Notes: generated by a model from the sequence alone, not told the origin. Counted from the stretch's first letter, positions 21,428 to 32,880 are shown. The stretch: 64,000 nt of DNA from Corythucha ciliata (GCA_038030265.1 CM075943.1:7006001-7070000); one strand, 5' to 3'. Translations and numbers: made by a program.

Positions 21428-23990
21428 ACGATAATCGCGGTGTGCTGCCTGTACCGTCCTCCTTCGTCCGTGTTTTCGGACTTCATAGAGCGGTTCTCTC
21501 TGCTCGTTCATCGGCTTTCACTTCTGAGAGCTCCAATTGTTATAGTTGGCGATGCCAACATACACCTGGAGACAGATAATGCTGAACGTCAGTCGCTCTT
21601 CGATGTCTTGGCTGAGTATGGCCTTTGCTCTACCATCACAGAAAGTACGCGAACGCACTACAACGGCACCAAGTCAACAATAGACTTTATATTTACAAAC
21701 TGCCATCCGTCCCAGTTCTCCAGCTTTTCTGATCATCTTGCCCTTGAGTTTGACCTGTTTCTGTCACACGATTGCTTGGAAAGGAAGGAGTCAGCCGTAA
21801 GGCGTCGACTGCTGGTCAATCAAACCTCGACGCAATCAAAGGTGCACTCGGTCTGCCCGGCCTATGGTTTCATGTCTATGATGCCCCTCGTAATCAAGCG
21901 TCGGATGTATTCCTCTCCATTCTTCTGGAGGCTATAGAGAGTACGTGTCCATGGTATGAGATTAAGCCTGACCGCGGGACAGTCACCAGATACCCATGGT
22001 ACTGTTCGGATCTGAAAGTCAAGAAACAAAGGTGCGTTCGTCTACACCGATTAGCTCAGTGTGATCCGAACTACTCAACCGCCTGGAGATTGTCGCTAGC
22101 CTCTGCACGTAGGGACTATCGTCGGAGTCTAAAATTAGCTAAGGTAACGTACAGTGATGATCTACTCCGAAAATCCAGTAACAAGCCTCAAAGCAGCCTG
22201 GCGAATTGTCAAAAATCAAATAAGAAATGCTTGGCTGAAGCCTACTGCTCGTAAGGATTCTGAACTGTCACCGGATGGGTTCAAGGAGTTTTTTGTTGGC
22301 ATGGCTAAGGACACTTTGAGCAGACAACCGACGTCTTCTTCCACTCCCGCTGACTTCCTTCCGGCAACGTTCCTCCGTGAGGAGCAGGTTTTCGATCTTC
22401 GGGAGGTGTCTGTCGAGGAGGTGTTCTCCGCTATTTTCAAGCTCAAAATAAGTTCATCGATGGATACTTATGGGATGACCATTGGCATGATAAGGCATGT
22501 TGTACGTGAGATCGTGGAGCCGCTTTGCTTCGTCTTCAACTCTTTTATTCATGCGGGCGAAATTCCGTCCTCCTTTAAGATTGCTCGAGTAATCCCTGTC
22601 CCCAAAAAGGGAACTGATGCCTATTGTGACTACCGACCAATATCGATTGAATGCGTCCTAATGAAGGTGTTCGAGTCCCTTATTGACATTCAGTTATCAA
22701 GCTTCTTAAATGACTTGTCTATATTGTCGGATTGCCAGAATTAATTCTGAAGTGGCCGGTCAACATCTGTGGCGGCACCAGAACTATTGTGCCGGTGTTT
22801 GCGGGGTCTTGAAGAGAAATTGCGGCTCTTTGATTTGTCGCGTGCCTTCGATTCAGTAAATCTGGATGTGTTAACCTCCAAGTTTCAATACCTTGGAATG
22901 AGGAGTTCCGCAATAAAACTGCTCGCGTCAGCTGCCTCGGATGGAATCAGCTTGTCTCCTACGGTGGAAGAAACTCCGAGATGCTTCCCACTTGCGACAT
23001 CGGAGTGAAGCAGGGACGATTCTTGGTCCCTCTGAATTCAATCTTCATATTAATGACCTCCCAGCAAATCTTCTGGGGCCAAGTACCCAGCCGTTTATGT
23101 ACGCGGACGATGTAACGATCGCGTGTCTCGGGCGGTCGTCCCTCGAGACCGCGACTGGTGTGGATGAGGCGACGTCGGTGTTGGCTGGGTGGTGCGACGC
23201 CAATCGTCTCATGCGCTAAACCAGTCCAAGACGCAGGACTTGACCATGCGACCTGAGCGGTAGCTCGGCAAATTCATCGACCGTTAGCTTCCTCTTAGAA
23301 TCGTCTTCGACTTACGCCTCTCGTGGGAACCTCACGTAAACACACTCTGTTCGAAGCTAGCCAGAGTTCTGTTTGTAATGAGGCGCTTGGAATTTTCCGT
23401 ATCCCACTCTGTCTTGAGAATGGTATACTTTTCTCTGTTTCACTCACGAATGGCATATGGTATCGTGGTATGGGGCAATTCACCACATGATCTTAAGGTC
23501 TTCAAGTATCAGAAGAAAGCGGTCCGTCTTCTTGCACAAGTCGGGCCCCGCACATCTTGCCATAATCTGTTTAAAGAGCACAGAATATTAACTTTCTACG
23601 CGACCTATATCTTGGAGGTGCTTTGTTGCACCCATGAGATGGCGCTGCATGGCAAAGTGGTCTCCCTGGAGCATGGGTACTCCATGGGGTTGAAACTCTA
23701 TTGTTCATAATTGAGACAGAGTTCTTAGTCGGCTTTACGCTTGGAGCGCTACCTTTTCGAAATTTAGTTAGAAGGCCAGCCGCTCATGAACCTAGCGCTT
23801 AGAAACCCTCGTCGGTCAGAGCCTTTCACGCCTCTCAGTGTGCTCTGTGCCTCATGCTTCGTTAGTTGCTTTGGTTCCTTTGTTCAAATCCTTGTTTTTC
23901 CGTTTTTCTCTTTCATTCCTGCCTTTTTTCCTGTCTATATTTCAACCGTTCTTTTCAGAACGACTCCCTTGATTTTTTGGGCCTTGATTT
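21428..23990 (+). mobile_element. Non-LTR retrotransposon, 5'-truncated and frameshifted (endonuclease + RT)
   Basis: The coding sequence starts mid-endonuclease (CCLYRPPSSVFSDFI, VGDANIHLETDN, then FSDHLALEF), matching the GDFN and SDH motifs of apurinic-type endonucleases. Reverse transcriptase follows in several frames: VIPVPKKG, YRPISIECVLMKVFE, FDLSRAFDSVN, the catalytic MYADDVTIA near 23097-23125, and a thumb with YFSLFHSRMAYGIVVWGN. At least four frame changes and one stop make it dead. RT type fits the Jockey/CR1/L2 assemblage; I cannot set the clade. The start inside satellite C is typical 5' truncation by target-primed reverse transcription. Confidence 0.88.
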
Positions 23991-24146
23991 TTTTTTTTTT
24001 GTTCTCTTCCAGAACGCATTTCTTTTTTTTACTTTTCAAGCGTTTTGAGAACGAACCTCTGTTCCTACCTTAAAGATATTTCTGAGTTATTCAGGAATAT
24101 ATTTTCCTTTGAAGCCTTGTTCCTACATCCACACATAGTAATAACA

Positions 24147-24269
24147 ATGCCTGGTGGGAAGCACAAGTGCTGTGTACCCGGCTGTGAGGACAGAACATTG
24201 CCCCAACATTATTTGCCCTCCGTGATTTGGCTCGGAAGTGGTTGGAGAGCATTGGGGATAAAAGTCTAA
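24147..24269 (+). pseudogene. THAP-like zinc-finger fragment
   Basis: A 40-residue frame starts MPGGKHKCCVPGCED. The Cys-x-x-PGC pattern immediately after the initiator is the usual N-terminal half of a THAP C2CH finger. The rest of the domain (second Cys/His pair, Trp) cannot be placed because the frame ends. It may be the stub of a P-type transposase or a captured host THAP exon. It differs from the fragment at 5426-5557. Confidence 0.4.
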
Positions 24270-24339
24270 TGGATCTGTGAACTACACCCATCTGTTCGGA
24301 TTGTAGTATAATAACAAAAACGCTGCGAATTATCGAACA

Positions 24340-24725
24340 ATGCCTTATTATTTCGACTGTGGGTTTATTATTCATGGATGTAGTCAAATCCGACTTGAAA
24401 TTACATGAAAATCGACACCCCACACCCCTATGACCCCAAATCCTTTGAAAATCCCCATTTTGGACCCGCTTTTGGCCCATAAAACCCAAGGAGGTTATTT
24501 GATCAAACTGATCAGGTGTTAGGACCAACTAGACCCCAAATGGAGTCTATGTGCGAAAGAACGAGTTTTTTCGAGCAATCCTAGGGCAAGATATGGCCCG
24601 GACGGCGGACGGACATTTTTTTTTATTGCAGATTTGGATTCTACGCACTTTGAAACGTAAAACTACAAATTTTGAGGGGGAATCAAAAAAATTTGTTTGC
24701 GATACGATTACAAAGACTTATTATT
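24340..24725 (+). repeat. Dispersed ~370-bp repeat, copy 1
   Basis: Contains GAAAATCGACACCCCACACC, TTTGGACCCGCTTTTGGC, TTATTTGATCAAACTGATCA, ACCAACTAGA and GATATGGCCCGGACGGCG. The same blocks occur in the same order and orientation at 29430-29810. No ORF is conserved between copies, so it is probably part of an untranslated region or a non-autonomous element. Confidence 0.75.
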
Positions 24726-24849
24726 GAGAAATAATAAGCCAAAATACAAGGTTTAGCATTGTTCATGAATACTCCTATTTGTTAAATTTTGTCAATAAAA
24801 TAACAACCATAAATATTGGATCAGTTTTTTCTTTTTGAACCAATAGGAA

Positions 24850-24986
24850 TATTAGTCTGTTCCAGTAAGGTGTTTGGAAACATGTTTGGAGCAAATTTGC
24901 CATGTGGTCAGCCAACAAAATATTGGTCCTATAGCAAATCTACTCCGAATATTTTCCCAACACCTCACTAGAACAGACCTATTAAG
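24850..24986. mobile_element. Short palindromic MITE, family M1, copy 1
   Basis: The left end reads TTAGTCTGTTCCAGTAAGGT and the right end inverts to ATAGGTCTGTTCTAGTGAGG, with matching interior (GTTTGGAGCAAATTTGCC). A G11 tract follows at once. The second copy is at 25700-25866. No coding capacity. Confidence 0.65.
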
Positions 24987-25092
24987 GGGGGGGGGGTTTC
25001 AGGATGCTTGAAAATTGGCCCGCATTTTTCTCAGTCAGTTTTGGGAATTTTTCGGCCATTCTTTTTTCTACATTTTTATGAAGACTAGTACT

Positions 25093-25183
25093 AATGACGA
25101 GAGATCTTCTTTTTTTGAAAAATTTAAATTTTTAATTTTTTCAATTTTGAGTTTATCAAAAAACAAAGATCTCTCGTCACTGC
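25093..25183. repeat. Small hairpin (TGACGAGAGATCTT / AGATCTCTCGTCA)
   Basis: The 23-bp arm at 25093-25115 recurs inverted at 25160-25183 around an AT-rich loop. It could be a tiny MITE or the core of a larger decayed palindrome. The nearby 25380-25440 stretch is a polypyrimidine CTT-type tract. Confidence 0.5.
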
Positions 25184-25494
25184 AAAACATCTTCTTGAAT
25201 TGATATACGCTTACCCGAGATCAATCGGATGCTCCAACTCGCCGAAATTTAGGGGCGAATCGGCACCTAAATTTAAACAAAAAACCGGGTTATTTCTGAC
25301 TTCATAGTTCTAGTGGAATCCGCTAGAGAGGCCATCACACTCCGGTCGATAACGCAGATGGAAAGAGCGCCGGCGAAACTTTTTTTTCTTCTTCTTCTTC
25401 TTCCTCGTCTTCTTTTTTTTAATTCTTTTTTTTACAAACCAGTGTCCCGCCTTTTTTATCCTTGCTAATTTCAATGATTGGATTGTTAGATGTT

Positions 25495-25590
25495 AGTTCC
25501 GCAATCCATCTCCGGTTAGCTGTGCAATGCACCTCCGGTTAGTTGTGCAATGCATCTCCGGTTGTCCATCCAACCGGAGAGAAATGTATT
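25495..25590 (+). repeat. Tandem repeat of a ~30-bp CTCCGGTTAG unit
   Basis: Three units of the form GTGCAATGCAYCTCCGGTTA lie head to tail. Related CCGGTTA and CCGGAGAG words continue through 27240. Confidence 0.7.
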
Positions 25591-25699
25591 AATTCTACGG
25601 TGACTTGTCAATAACTGTACAGTTGCTTTTCACCGGAAACTCATTCCATATGAACTGTTGTACATCCGGTGACAATTTTGCTCTTCCGGTTAGTTATAA

Positions 25700-25866
25700 C
25701 AGGAGTCACAAAAGGTCTGTTCCAACAAGGTGTTTGAAACTTGTTCGGAGCAGAGTTTCCATAGGACCAGTCAATAAAACTCAAATTGATTACATTTTAT
25801 TGGTGGGTCTATAGCAACTTAGCTCCAAACACTTTGCTGGAACAGACCTATTGTAACTCCTGTTAT
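25700..25866. mobile_element. Short palindromic MITE, family M1, copy 2
   Basis: Near-perfect terminal inverted repeats of about 40 bp. The left reads ATAACAGGAGTCACAAAAGG then TCTGTTCCAACAAGGTGTTTG; the right is its inverse with a few changes (TGTAACTCCTGTTAT). It shares GGTCTGTTCC and AAGGTGTTTG with copy 1. Non-coding. Confidence 0.75.
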
Positions 25867-26600
25867 TCCAAACCTGAGGAGCAAAATTATCACCTGGTGT
25901 AGAACAGTTTATAGGAAATGAGTCTACGGTGGCCGGAGTAAATCGGCCAGGTTCTTAGCTGTAATATCAGACGAATTAAATATAAAAAATGTATTTCCTG
26001 TCGGCATATAAAATTTACACTTAATACACACAAAAAGTATAAAGAAACCCCAAAGTACTCATTAAGAATAGTATTATACATTATAGATATCACATAAAAG
26101 GAGCTTGCATTTACATATTGATATACGTAGTACAAAGAGCCGAAATAGGGGAGACATTTCGAAAACTGGTCTCACAAATGCTATGCTATGGGGGGATGCT
26201 ATGGATTTGTAACATAAAAGGAATCGAATGAATTGACAAAATTAGGCACCAAGCTCACACGCACGCCACGTAGGGAACTCCGACGTGAAAAAGACTGAGT
26301 GATGATGAGGAAGGGCTCGGAACTAATAGAAACAATGCGCCACTGGGCAATCTCTCTGATTTCAACCGGAGAGCAAACCAATCTCACCGTATTCCGACAC
26401 AGTCTCAACAGAGATGCAATAAATTCAACCGGTATACAAATGACATCTAACTTGAGACGAAACCCCGTACACGTTGTAAGTGGATAGAAGTCAACTTCCA
26501 CACCGGAGGACAATTGAGGTCTATAACCGGAGAGAAATTGAAGTCTAGCCGGAGAGATTACTCATGGCTAATGAACGAACTGGTATTTTGCAGCTGGTAC
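25867..26600. other. Gene-free stretch with scattered CCGGAGAG words
   Basis: No protein or RNA gene is supportable. CCGGAGAG/CCGGTATAC-type words occur at least six times between 26340 and 26560 (for example CAACCGGAGAGCAAACC and ATAACCGGAGAGAAATTG), continuing the motif of the tandem repeat at 25495. Positions 26600-26860 are AT-rich and blank. Confidence 0.4.
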
Positions 26601-26859
26601 ATTATTATGATAATAATATATTAACGGCTTTTTTATAGACTCATGCCTGCTCACTACTGGATAACACGTTAAAATAAATGAAGAAACTGGAGATTTCCTT
26701 CCCTACGGTAGAATATATTCATGTATCCGTTTTAATTTTTTGACTGCTCCAAAATTCGTGTCATTTCATTAAATTTGATTGCCTCATTCATTACCTGTTA
26801 TGGCATTCAGTTTGACTAAACTACCCAGAATATATTTGCATGTTTTCAATATTGTTAGG

Positions 26860-27240
26860 TCAGAATTATTTTCACATTCGGTTGGATATGACAGGTCCCC
26901 GCAACCCTTATTTATTTTCCTGTTAAACCAAATATCACATTAAGTTAGATTTAACCCGGTTCAGAAAATTTCCTTTTTTTATCGGTTATGAATAGTTACG
27001 CTTTCGGTGGATTTCACAGGTTAACGCAACCCCACCCATTTCTGTTTCGGTTACATCCCAAATTACATTCGGTTGCATTTAAACTGGTCCATAAAAATGA
27101 CAATTCTTCTCCGGTCACAAACGATTTCGGATTCGGTTGAATGCAACCGGATCATGCAATTGCCATTTGATATCATGTTGGAATACTTATTAATCCGGTG
27201 AGATGAATTACTATCCGTTCATTTTCCCACTCAATTGTAA
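26860..27240 (+). repeat. Degenerate ~125-bp tandem repeat with CATTCGGTTG and GCAACCC motifs
   Basis: Three copies are visible starting near 26875, 27000 and 27125. Each contains an A/C-TTCGGT-G/T-GGAT word, an ACAGG or ACCGG word and a CGCAACCC-like word. Copies are diverged, with no ORF. Positions 27241-27437 hold nothing recognisable. Confidence 0.45.
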
Positions 27241-27437
27241 CCGGAGACGCTATTCTAGGATTTCTTAGAGTGAAGGCAACGGGGTACATCCTCTCCCCCT
27301 CCTTCCCAGTTACGACACGTAAATTTTGCGAGTTACAGAATCACCCCCCTGGCTTTCAGTGATACCCAGGGGAGGGCAACTGCATGCACCTGCAAATCAC
27401 CCTCTCCAACCCCAAATCAATCAATATTCACTTTCAG

Positions 27438-28640
27438 GGTGTCTATAGCTTCCCCAGAACAAAATTCCCCGACAATTCCCTACTTTTCCCTGAATCATGA
27501 AAAATGTTCGTGGTTATCGAAATAATTATAAATAAATAAATGAGAAAGGGGCAAATTCATATAGCTTTCGGACCGTCGAACCTCACAAAAATATCTTCTC
27601 AAACCTTCCTACAATTTATTCATAATTTATATATATCACTCCATCTATGAGCAAAATACGAGATGAAACGAAAAATAAAACATGTATTTTGAGCTAATAA
27701 TCGATTAATGGCATTGGTATGAAAAAACATAAAATTCAGGTGTAATCTAGTCTAAAGGATGAAAGGCTGTGCTACATAGCCAGGCAGACCGTCGGTAGAC
27801 TATAGATTAAATGTTAATGTTTGATTTTTTTTAAATGTTTTTTTACGCAAATTTGATGTTTTTACATACCCGTCATACCTGATCAAATCAATTATTTGAC
27901 AATTATCCAATCGATTATTTGCTCAAAACACATCATGTTGTTTTTTCGAACGTTTCATCTCACATTTGCTCATGGAATGAATGAGATATTTGAGTTGTGA
28001 ATGTTGCGTGTTGGAAAGTTAAGATAAAGGAGAAGTTTCTCTGGGGCTCGACGATCCACAGAGCAATAGCGACACTGTAATTATTCGAAAACAGTTTTCT
28101 CGGCCAGTATTTTCAATCATCTCGATTTCTATTAGGAATTCGAGCTGATTTTTGGAAAAGTCGGTTTCGCGGCAACGCGGCACTTTCGTCGTGCACCGTA
28201 CCACGTAGCTTTGAATTTTAGAAAATGTTGATGTTTTTTGCTCTCATTCCAATGGAATGCCCTCAAGACATAACTCGACAGCAAAAAGAGATAGGCCACT
28301 ACCTAAATAATGAGAAATTCGTACTGCATTTTGTGTGTACGTCATCAATTTTTGCTCAACCTCAACTGGTTCACCCTTACAACCATGAAAATTCAAAATT
28401 CGCTACCAGTCGATCTTTTTCAGTCACATCCTTCCCTTTTAACGTTTAACCCTAAATCCAGCCAGGACATTATTGTGCAATACTCAATATTTTCAGAGTA
28501 AGGGGCGGATTCGCCATTTTCCCCTGACTTTTCTCATAAATTCACGGAATTCCCTGACATTTTTCTGACTTTTTGAGTTTTAGAAAATTCCCTGACAATT
28601 CCCGTTTCTCCTGGTTTTCCAGGTCTGTAGACACCCAGAC
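27438..28640. mobile_element. Putative non-autonomous DNA transposon with GGGTGTCTAYAG ends
   Basis: The left end reads AGGGTGTCTATAG and the right end CTGTAGACACCC. The subterminal regions also match in inverted fashion through CCCTGACAATTCCC-like words (27460-27490; 28555-28600). The interior (27500-28500) has no recognisable transposase. Target duplication was not resolved. Confidence 0.45.
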
Positions 28641-29139
28641 CCGCACAAGTGCGACAGAAAACATGGACCAGCCACTTTTTTCAACTATTACTGATGAATA
28701 AGACATAGTGCATACTAAACACGTATCAAAAGTAGTGTATTCAGAAAGTGAGTGATGACGGCTGGGGGTCGACCCATGGTAATCTCCTTCATTGCGCAAA
28801 CATAAAATTCCTCTTTGACCTTAGTTTGACCTACCAAAAGTAGACCTAGTTTGCACCTTCAAAAGGAATGAGGAAGGATACGTTCCACAGCCTGTGGCCT
28901 GTTTACTATTAACAATTTTACATCAAACAGCCGCCTCAGAATTTCGGGAAATGTTTCTTTGTGGGAAGCCACAAAAATCGAATTGGTGGATATCTGTATG
29001 GATTGCATTTTTCCGGAAATAGTCGATCCGCGGAAATCCATGCCGATACGAGAGCCCTGCCACAGGATAAAATATTTGTGTAATGTGCGCTCAATCAACA
29101 CATAGAGGGCAATTCTAGAGGAAGGCACATACTAAAGCG
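28641..29139. other. Unassigned gene-free stretch
   Basis: No known domain. A minus-strand frame at 28859-29128 (89 codons) has a varied composition but matches nothing I recognise and lacks splice or promoter support. Confidence 0.3.
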
Positions 29140-29440
29140 ACAAAAAGCGCTAATTCATGGCTAAATGTGAAAAAATCGTCAATTCGTTGGCAAAAGTAAG
29201 AAAAGGCGCTAACTTACGGTTAAAATTGAGAAAAAGCGCTCATAAAAAGCTAAAATTTAAACACACAATTCACATTTCAGATTTCATGGCTGAAATTGAG
29301 AAAAAGCGCTAATTCACTGCTAAAATTGAGGGAAAACACTAATCCATGGCTTAATGTGAAAAAATCCCAAATTCGTGGACAAAATTAAGAAAATACGCTG
29401 ATTTATGACTAACCTTGAGAAAAACGCTGCAAATTTTACA
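29140..29440 (+). repeat. Satellite A, forward
   Basis: About ten units of the GCGCTAATTC / GGCTAAAATTGAG type, diverged. The block stops at the dispersed repeat copy at 29430-29810. Confidence 0.75.
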
Positions 29441-29810
29441 CATGGGTTTATTATTCATGAATAGTCAAATCCGGCTTGAAATTACATGAAAATCGACACC
29501 CCACACCCCTATGATCTCAAAACCTTGAAACCCCCCATTTTGGACCCGCTTTTGGCGCATAAAACGCCAGGGAGTTATTTGATCAAACTGATCAGATGTT
29601 AGGACCAACTAGATCCCAAATGGAGTCTATGTGTGAAAGAACGAATTTTTTCGAGCAATCCTAGGACAAGATATGGCCCGGACGGCGTACGGCGGACGGA
29701 CATTGCAGAAATCGAATCTAGACATGTTAAAACGTACACAGAAAAAGTTTAAGGGTGGGTTGTAAAAAAAAATTTCTGGCCGAAAACATAGGTGTATTAT
29801 TTAGAATGAA
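29430..29810 (+). repeat. Dispersed ~370-bp repeat, copy 2 (inserted in satellite A)
   Basis: Same block order as 24340-24725, with satellite A on both sides, so it behaves like an insertion. The junction AAAACGCTGC is shared by both copies and may be its left end. Confidence 0.7.
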
Positions 29811-29819
29811 TATTAAACC

Positions 29820-30330
29820 AAAAGCACTCATTTAAAGCTAGAATTGAGAAAACACAATCAACGATTTCTGGAGGCAACGCCATGTGGCGTGAAATTGAGT
29901 GGCGCTCATTCGGGGCTAAAATTGAAGCTAAGCGCTAATTCATTGCTATTATGTGAATACATAGCCCATTCGCTGCTAATGTGGTGAAATAGCGCTAATT
30001 TACTGCTAAAATTGAGGGAAAGTGCAAATTCGAGGCTAAATGCGAATAAATCCATTAATACACTGCTCAAAAAAGAAAAACAGCGCTAATTCGTTGCCCA
30101 AATTGATAAAAACAGTAATTCACTGCTAAAATGGAGAAAAAGCGCTAACTCATGGCTAAATGTGTACAAAGTGCTAATTTTTGCCCAATTGTGACGACAT
30201 CGATAATAACTGCAAAATTTAGGAAAAGCGCTGAATCGTTACCAAAATTGAGAAAAAATGCTTATCGCTTAAATTGAGAAAAAAACATAATTTAACGATA
30301 CATAAAAATTATTATATTTCTTGTTAATTT
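29820..30330 (+). repeat. Satellite A, forward (continued)
   Basis: About 16 diverged units on the right side of the dispersed repeat, in the same orientation as 29140-29440. Confidence 0.75.
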
Positions 30331-30349
30331 AGAGACTGATAGCGTTTTC

Positions 30350-30482
30350 CGTTTCCATAAAATTCTGTTCTGAAGGCGAGCACTTCCACCCGTCTTCTCT
30401 GAATTACGTCATATGGTAACGGAGAAGACGGTGGAAATGCTCAGCTCCAGAGCGGAATTTTATGTAAATAGAAAACGCCATA
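30350..30482. mobile_element. Palindromic MITE of about 130 bp
   Basis: Left arm GCGTTTTCCGTTTCCATAAA continuing to CCACCCGTCTTCTC; right arm GAGAAGACGGTGGAAATGCT and ending in TAGAAAACGC, an imperfect inverse. Centre near 30408. Non-coding; target duplication unclear. Positions 30483-31267 have no supported gene; they include a G11 tract (30778-30788). Confidence 0.6.
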
Positions 30483-31267
30483 AGAGGCCTCATTGAGATT
30501 TCCACCACAGGCCCTGATAAATGTAGTTTCCCCAGTGATTACACTTAAGCCATGCACATGCACATGCGGTGTTTGCCAAATAACGAGCAAAGCACTAATC
30601 AATTTCTAGCATTGCCAAGAAACCGACCAACCGAAAATTGAAAAATATTTTGTTCGTTATTCGCCGAGAGCCACATGTGTGGAGCCGGCTCAACTTCCTT
30701 GGGAATATCCCATGAGGGCAATCTGAGAATATTCCCAGAGGGCAGTCAAGGAATATGCACAGGGACACCCTGACGGAGGGGGGGGGGGTTGTCAACGTTT
30801 TTAATGGAAAACCAGACGTTTTGATTACAGAATGTAAATTTTAATTTCCTGGATCAAGTGAGTCCGAGGGAAAATTTTATTTTCTTGGCATGCGGAAGGG
30901 CCGAGGAGGGGCAGTTATTTGGTCGGAACTTTCTCATGGTCGGAACATTATTATGGTCGGGACTTTATTGTAGTTTGAACCTTTTCCGGTTAAAGCTGGC
31001 CCTTGCCCTTGCAATAGCAGCATCTGTCTACCAAGAGATAAAAATGAAAATAATAGGTAGAGATTTGTTGTTATACTTTCCCAATAAATGCGACAGATTT
31101 TTTGGCCCGGAAATATTTTCGGCCAGATCGGAGACTCCTATTTTCGGCTCAGATCGGTCACAGGTCCCGGAGACTCCTGGCAAAAACCGGTGATCTGGCA
31201 ACCTCATGTCAACATTGCATTATATGTCTTGGATTTTTAAAATTTCATGGAGAACCTATAAATTCTA

Positions 31268-31507
31268 TCGTGTCAGTTACTAAGAGTATAAGTCAAAAAT
31301 TAGCCATTTTCCGTTCTTGCACTCAGCTTGACGGCCTGCCTCTACTCTTCTGTTCTCAAGAGTATAAGTCACGAAAAAAACCGAATTCCTGTTCGTAAGG
31401 GGACTTGTACCTAACAGTATTGTTTGAGTTTTATTTAAATTGAAAAGTTTGGAACGCTCTCTTGAAAAATTCAATTTTTTGACTTATACTCTTAGTAACT
31501 GACACGT
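31268..31507. mobile_element. MITE with TA target duplication (Tc1/mariner-like), 240 bp
   Basis: Terminal inverted repeats of ~30 bp (CGTGTCAGTTACTAAGAGTA + TAAGTC) are flanked by TA at 31266-31267 and 31508-31509. A further AGAGTATAAGTC word lies inside. Size, TA duplication and lack of a transposase fit a Tc1/mariner-derived MITE; superfamily is inferred from the TA alone. Confidence 0.65.
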
Positions 31508-31604
31508 TAGAATAATATTGTGTTTACCAGGACGCTTATGTTTTGTGTTTGAAAAAGTGCACTCCTTTTTCCGAGTCTCCAGTGGCGGATCCAGCATTTT
31601 ATCA

Positions 31605-31915
31605 GGGGGGGGGGTGTCGAAGCAAAAGTTATCAACTCCCTGGAACGAGAGGGGGGGATATTTTACACCTCCAGTCCAGTGAAAAAGATAGGAGCCACTT
31701 TTCCTGATTTTTCGTGTTTCTTTTCCCGAAAGAATGAAATCAAAATCTTCGGCGGGAGAGGGAGGTCCTTTACCCACCCTGAGTTTCTTATGAATTTTCC
31801 CGCTGCTTTTGTAGTGTTTGTAGTGATGTGATTACTGTCGATTCGCTCTTTCACACTTAATTTACTAATTTTATTCATTTTCTTACCTCTATTTTTCATT
31901 TTTTGTATTTATTTC

Positions 31916-31917
<2 letters not shown>
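31605..31917. other. Gene-free stretch with G10 tract
   Basis: It starts with a G10 tract at 31605-31614 preceded by GGCGGATCCAGCATTTTATC. A similar phrase with reversed sense (CACGTGGATCCGACACTG) follows the G tract at 31986, hinting at one decayed inverted element spanning 31575-32035. No gene seen. Confidence 0.3.
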
Positions 31918-31977
<60 letters not shown>

Positions 31978-31978
31978 G
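31918..31978 (+). repeat. (TTA)n microsatellite
   Basis: About 19 uninterrupted TTA/ATT triplets, followed at once by a G11 tract. Confidence 0.95.
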
Positions 31979-31989
31979 ACCTTAGGGGG

Positions 31990-32762
31990 GGGGGGTTCTG
32001 ACCAACCCCCCACGTGGATCCGACACTGCGAGTCTCACTGTAAGCGAAATGAAATGAAGAATGGTGGCCTTCAGAATTGAGAGTTGCCGGATTTTTACCC
32101 GATGCCTAGCGTATGGAACTTTTCGCGCCTCCTTGGTTCTTGACAAAAAAAAAGAAGAAGAAGACGGAGAGAAGAGATACCCCTTCGACCCCTTTCCATA
32201 AGTCACCGTTTCACAACATTACCCTCTTACTTCAAGGGAATCCCGCAGTGCGTCACCGTCAACTACGGCCTCTCGATTTTCTGAAACCCCCTAAGTAAGT
32301 AAGTACCTTGGCAAAATTAGATCGAAGCATCCACTCCAGTTTATATTTTACCCCTCGAAGCACGGAGACGGATCGGTTGCGAGTCGGACATGTGTGGGCT
32401 CTCCTCACCGCGCCGAGTCCGCACCGACACACGGCCGTGTGTGCGTTGCGTGGCAACGAGAAAAAATCCTGCAGGAAATAGGACACAAAGTGCGATAGCC
32501 ATCCGAAGCGCATCTTGGTGGCAAATTTTGGCAAAAATTTTCACGCCTAGACATGGAAAAAGTATTTTCATTACAGCGAGTCATGAAAGCACGCGTTTTC
32601 ACATCGAGTAGGATAAAAAAAATTTCTAAAAGCCTTAAAAATCGTTAGATCAATCATACCTCGAAGGTTTTTCGGACCATGGTGTTTAGGGTGATTTCGG
32701 TCGCAAATGAGGTCTATTTTTTAATCAAAATTTGTTTGTCACACTTATCCCCTTCCACCTTC
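31990..32762. other. Unassigned; GC-rich CpG-containing patch
   Basis: No gene can be supported. Positions 32360-32560 are unusually CpG-rich for this AT-rich window (GCGCCGAGTCCGCACCGACA, ACGGCCGTGTGTGCG) and could be a promoter or first exon of something outside the window, or another element. Confidence 0.3.
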
Positions 32763-32880
32763 TTTACTAGGCCATTCTCAATTCTAGCAGCGAACGAGAG
32801 GTATTTCTCAAATTTTATCCGTGAATTGGTGCGTTTTTCTCAATTTAGCCGCGAACCAGCTCTTTTGCTTTTAACCAAGA
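32763..32880 (-). repeat. Satellite A, reverse (short block)
   Basis: About four units of TTTCTCAATTTAGCCGCGAA type. Positions 32881-33127 contain AT-rich sequence with an A/T homopolymer tract near 33080-33110 and no gene. Confidence 0.6.

Noticed and set aside
21269..21430. N-terminal extension of the non-LTR endonuclease frame
   Set aside because: The first ~54 residues are satellite C read in frame; the element starts at about 21428.
16864..21486. Several minus-strand ORFs of 66-97 codons with repeated FVCLAQNF motifs
   Set aside because: They are translations of satellite C, identical wherever the satellite block is duplicated; no start context, domain or splice support.
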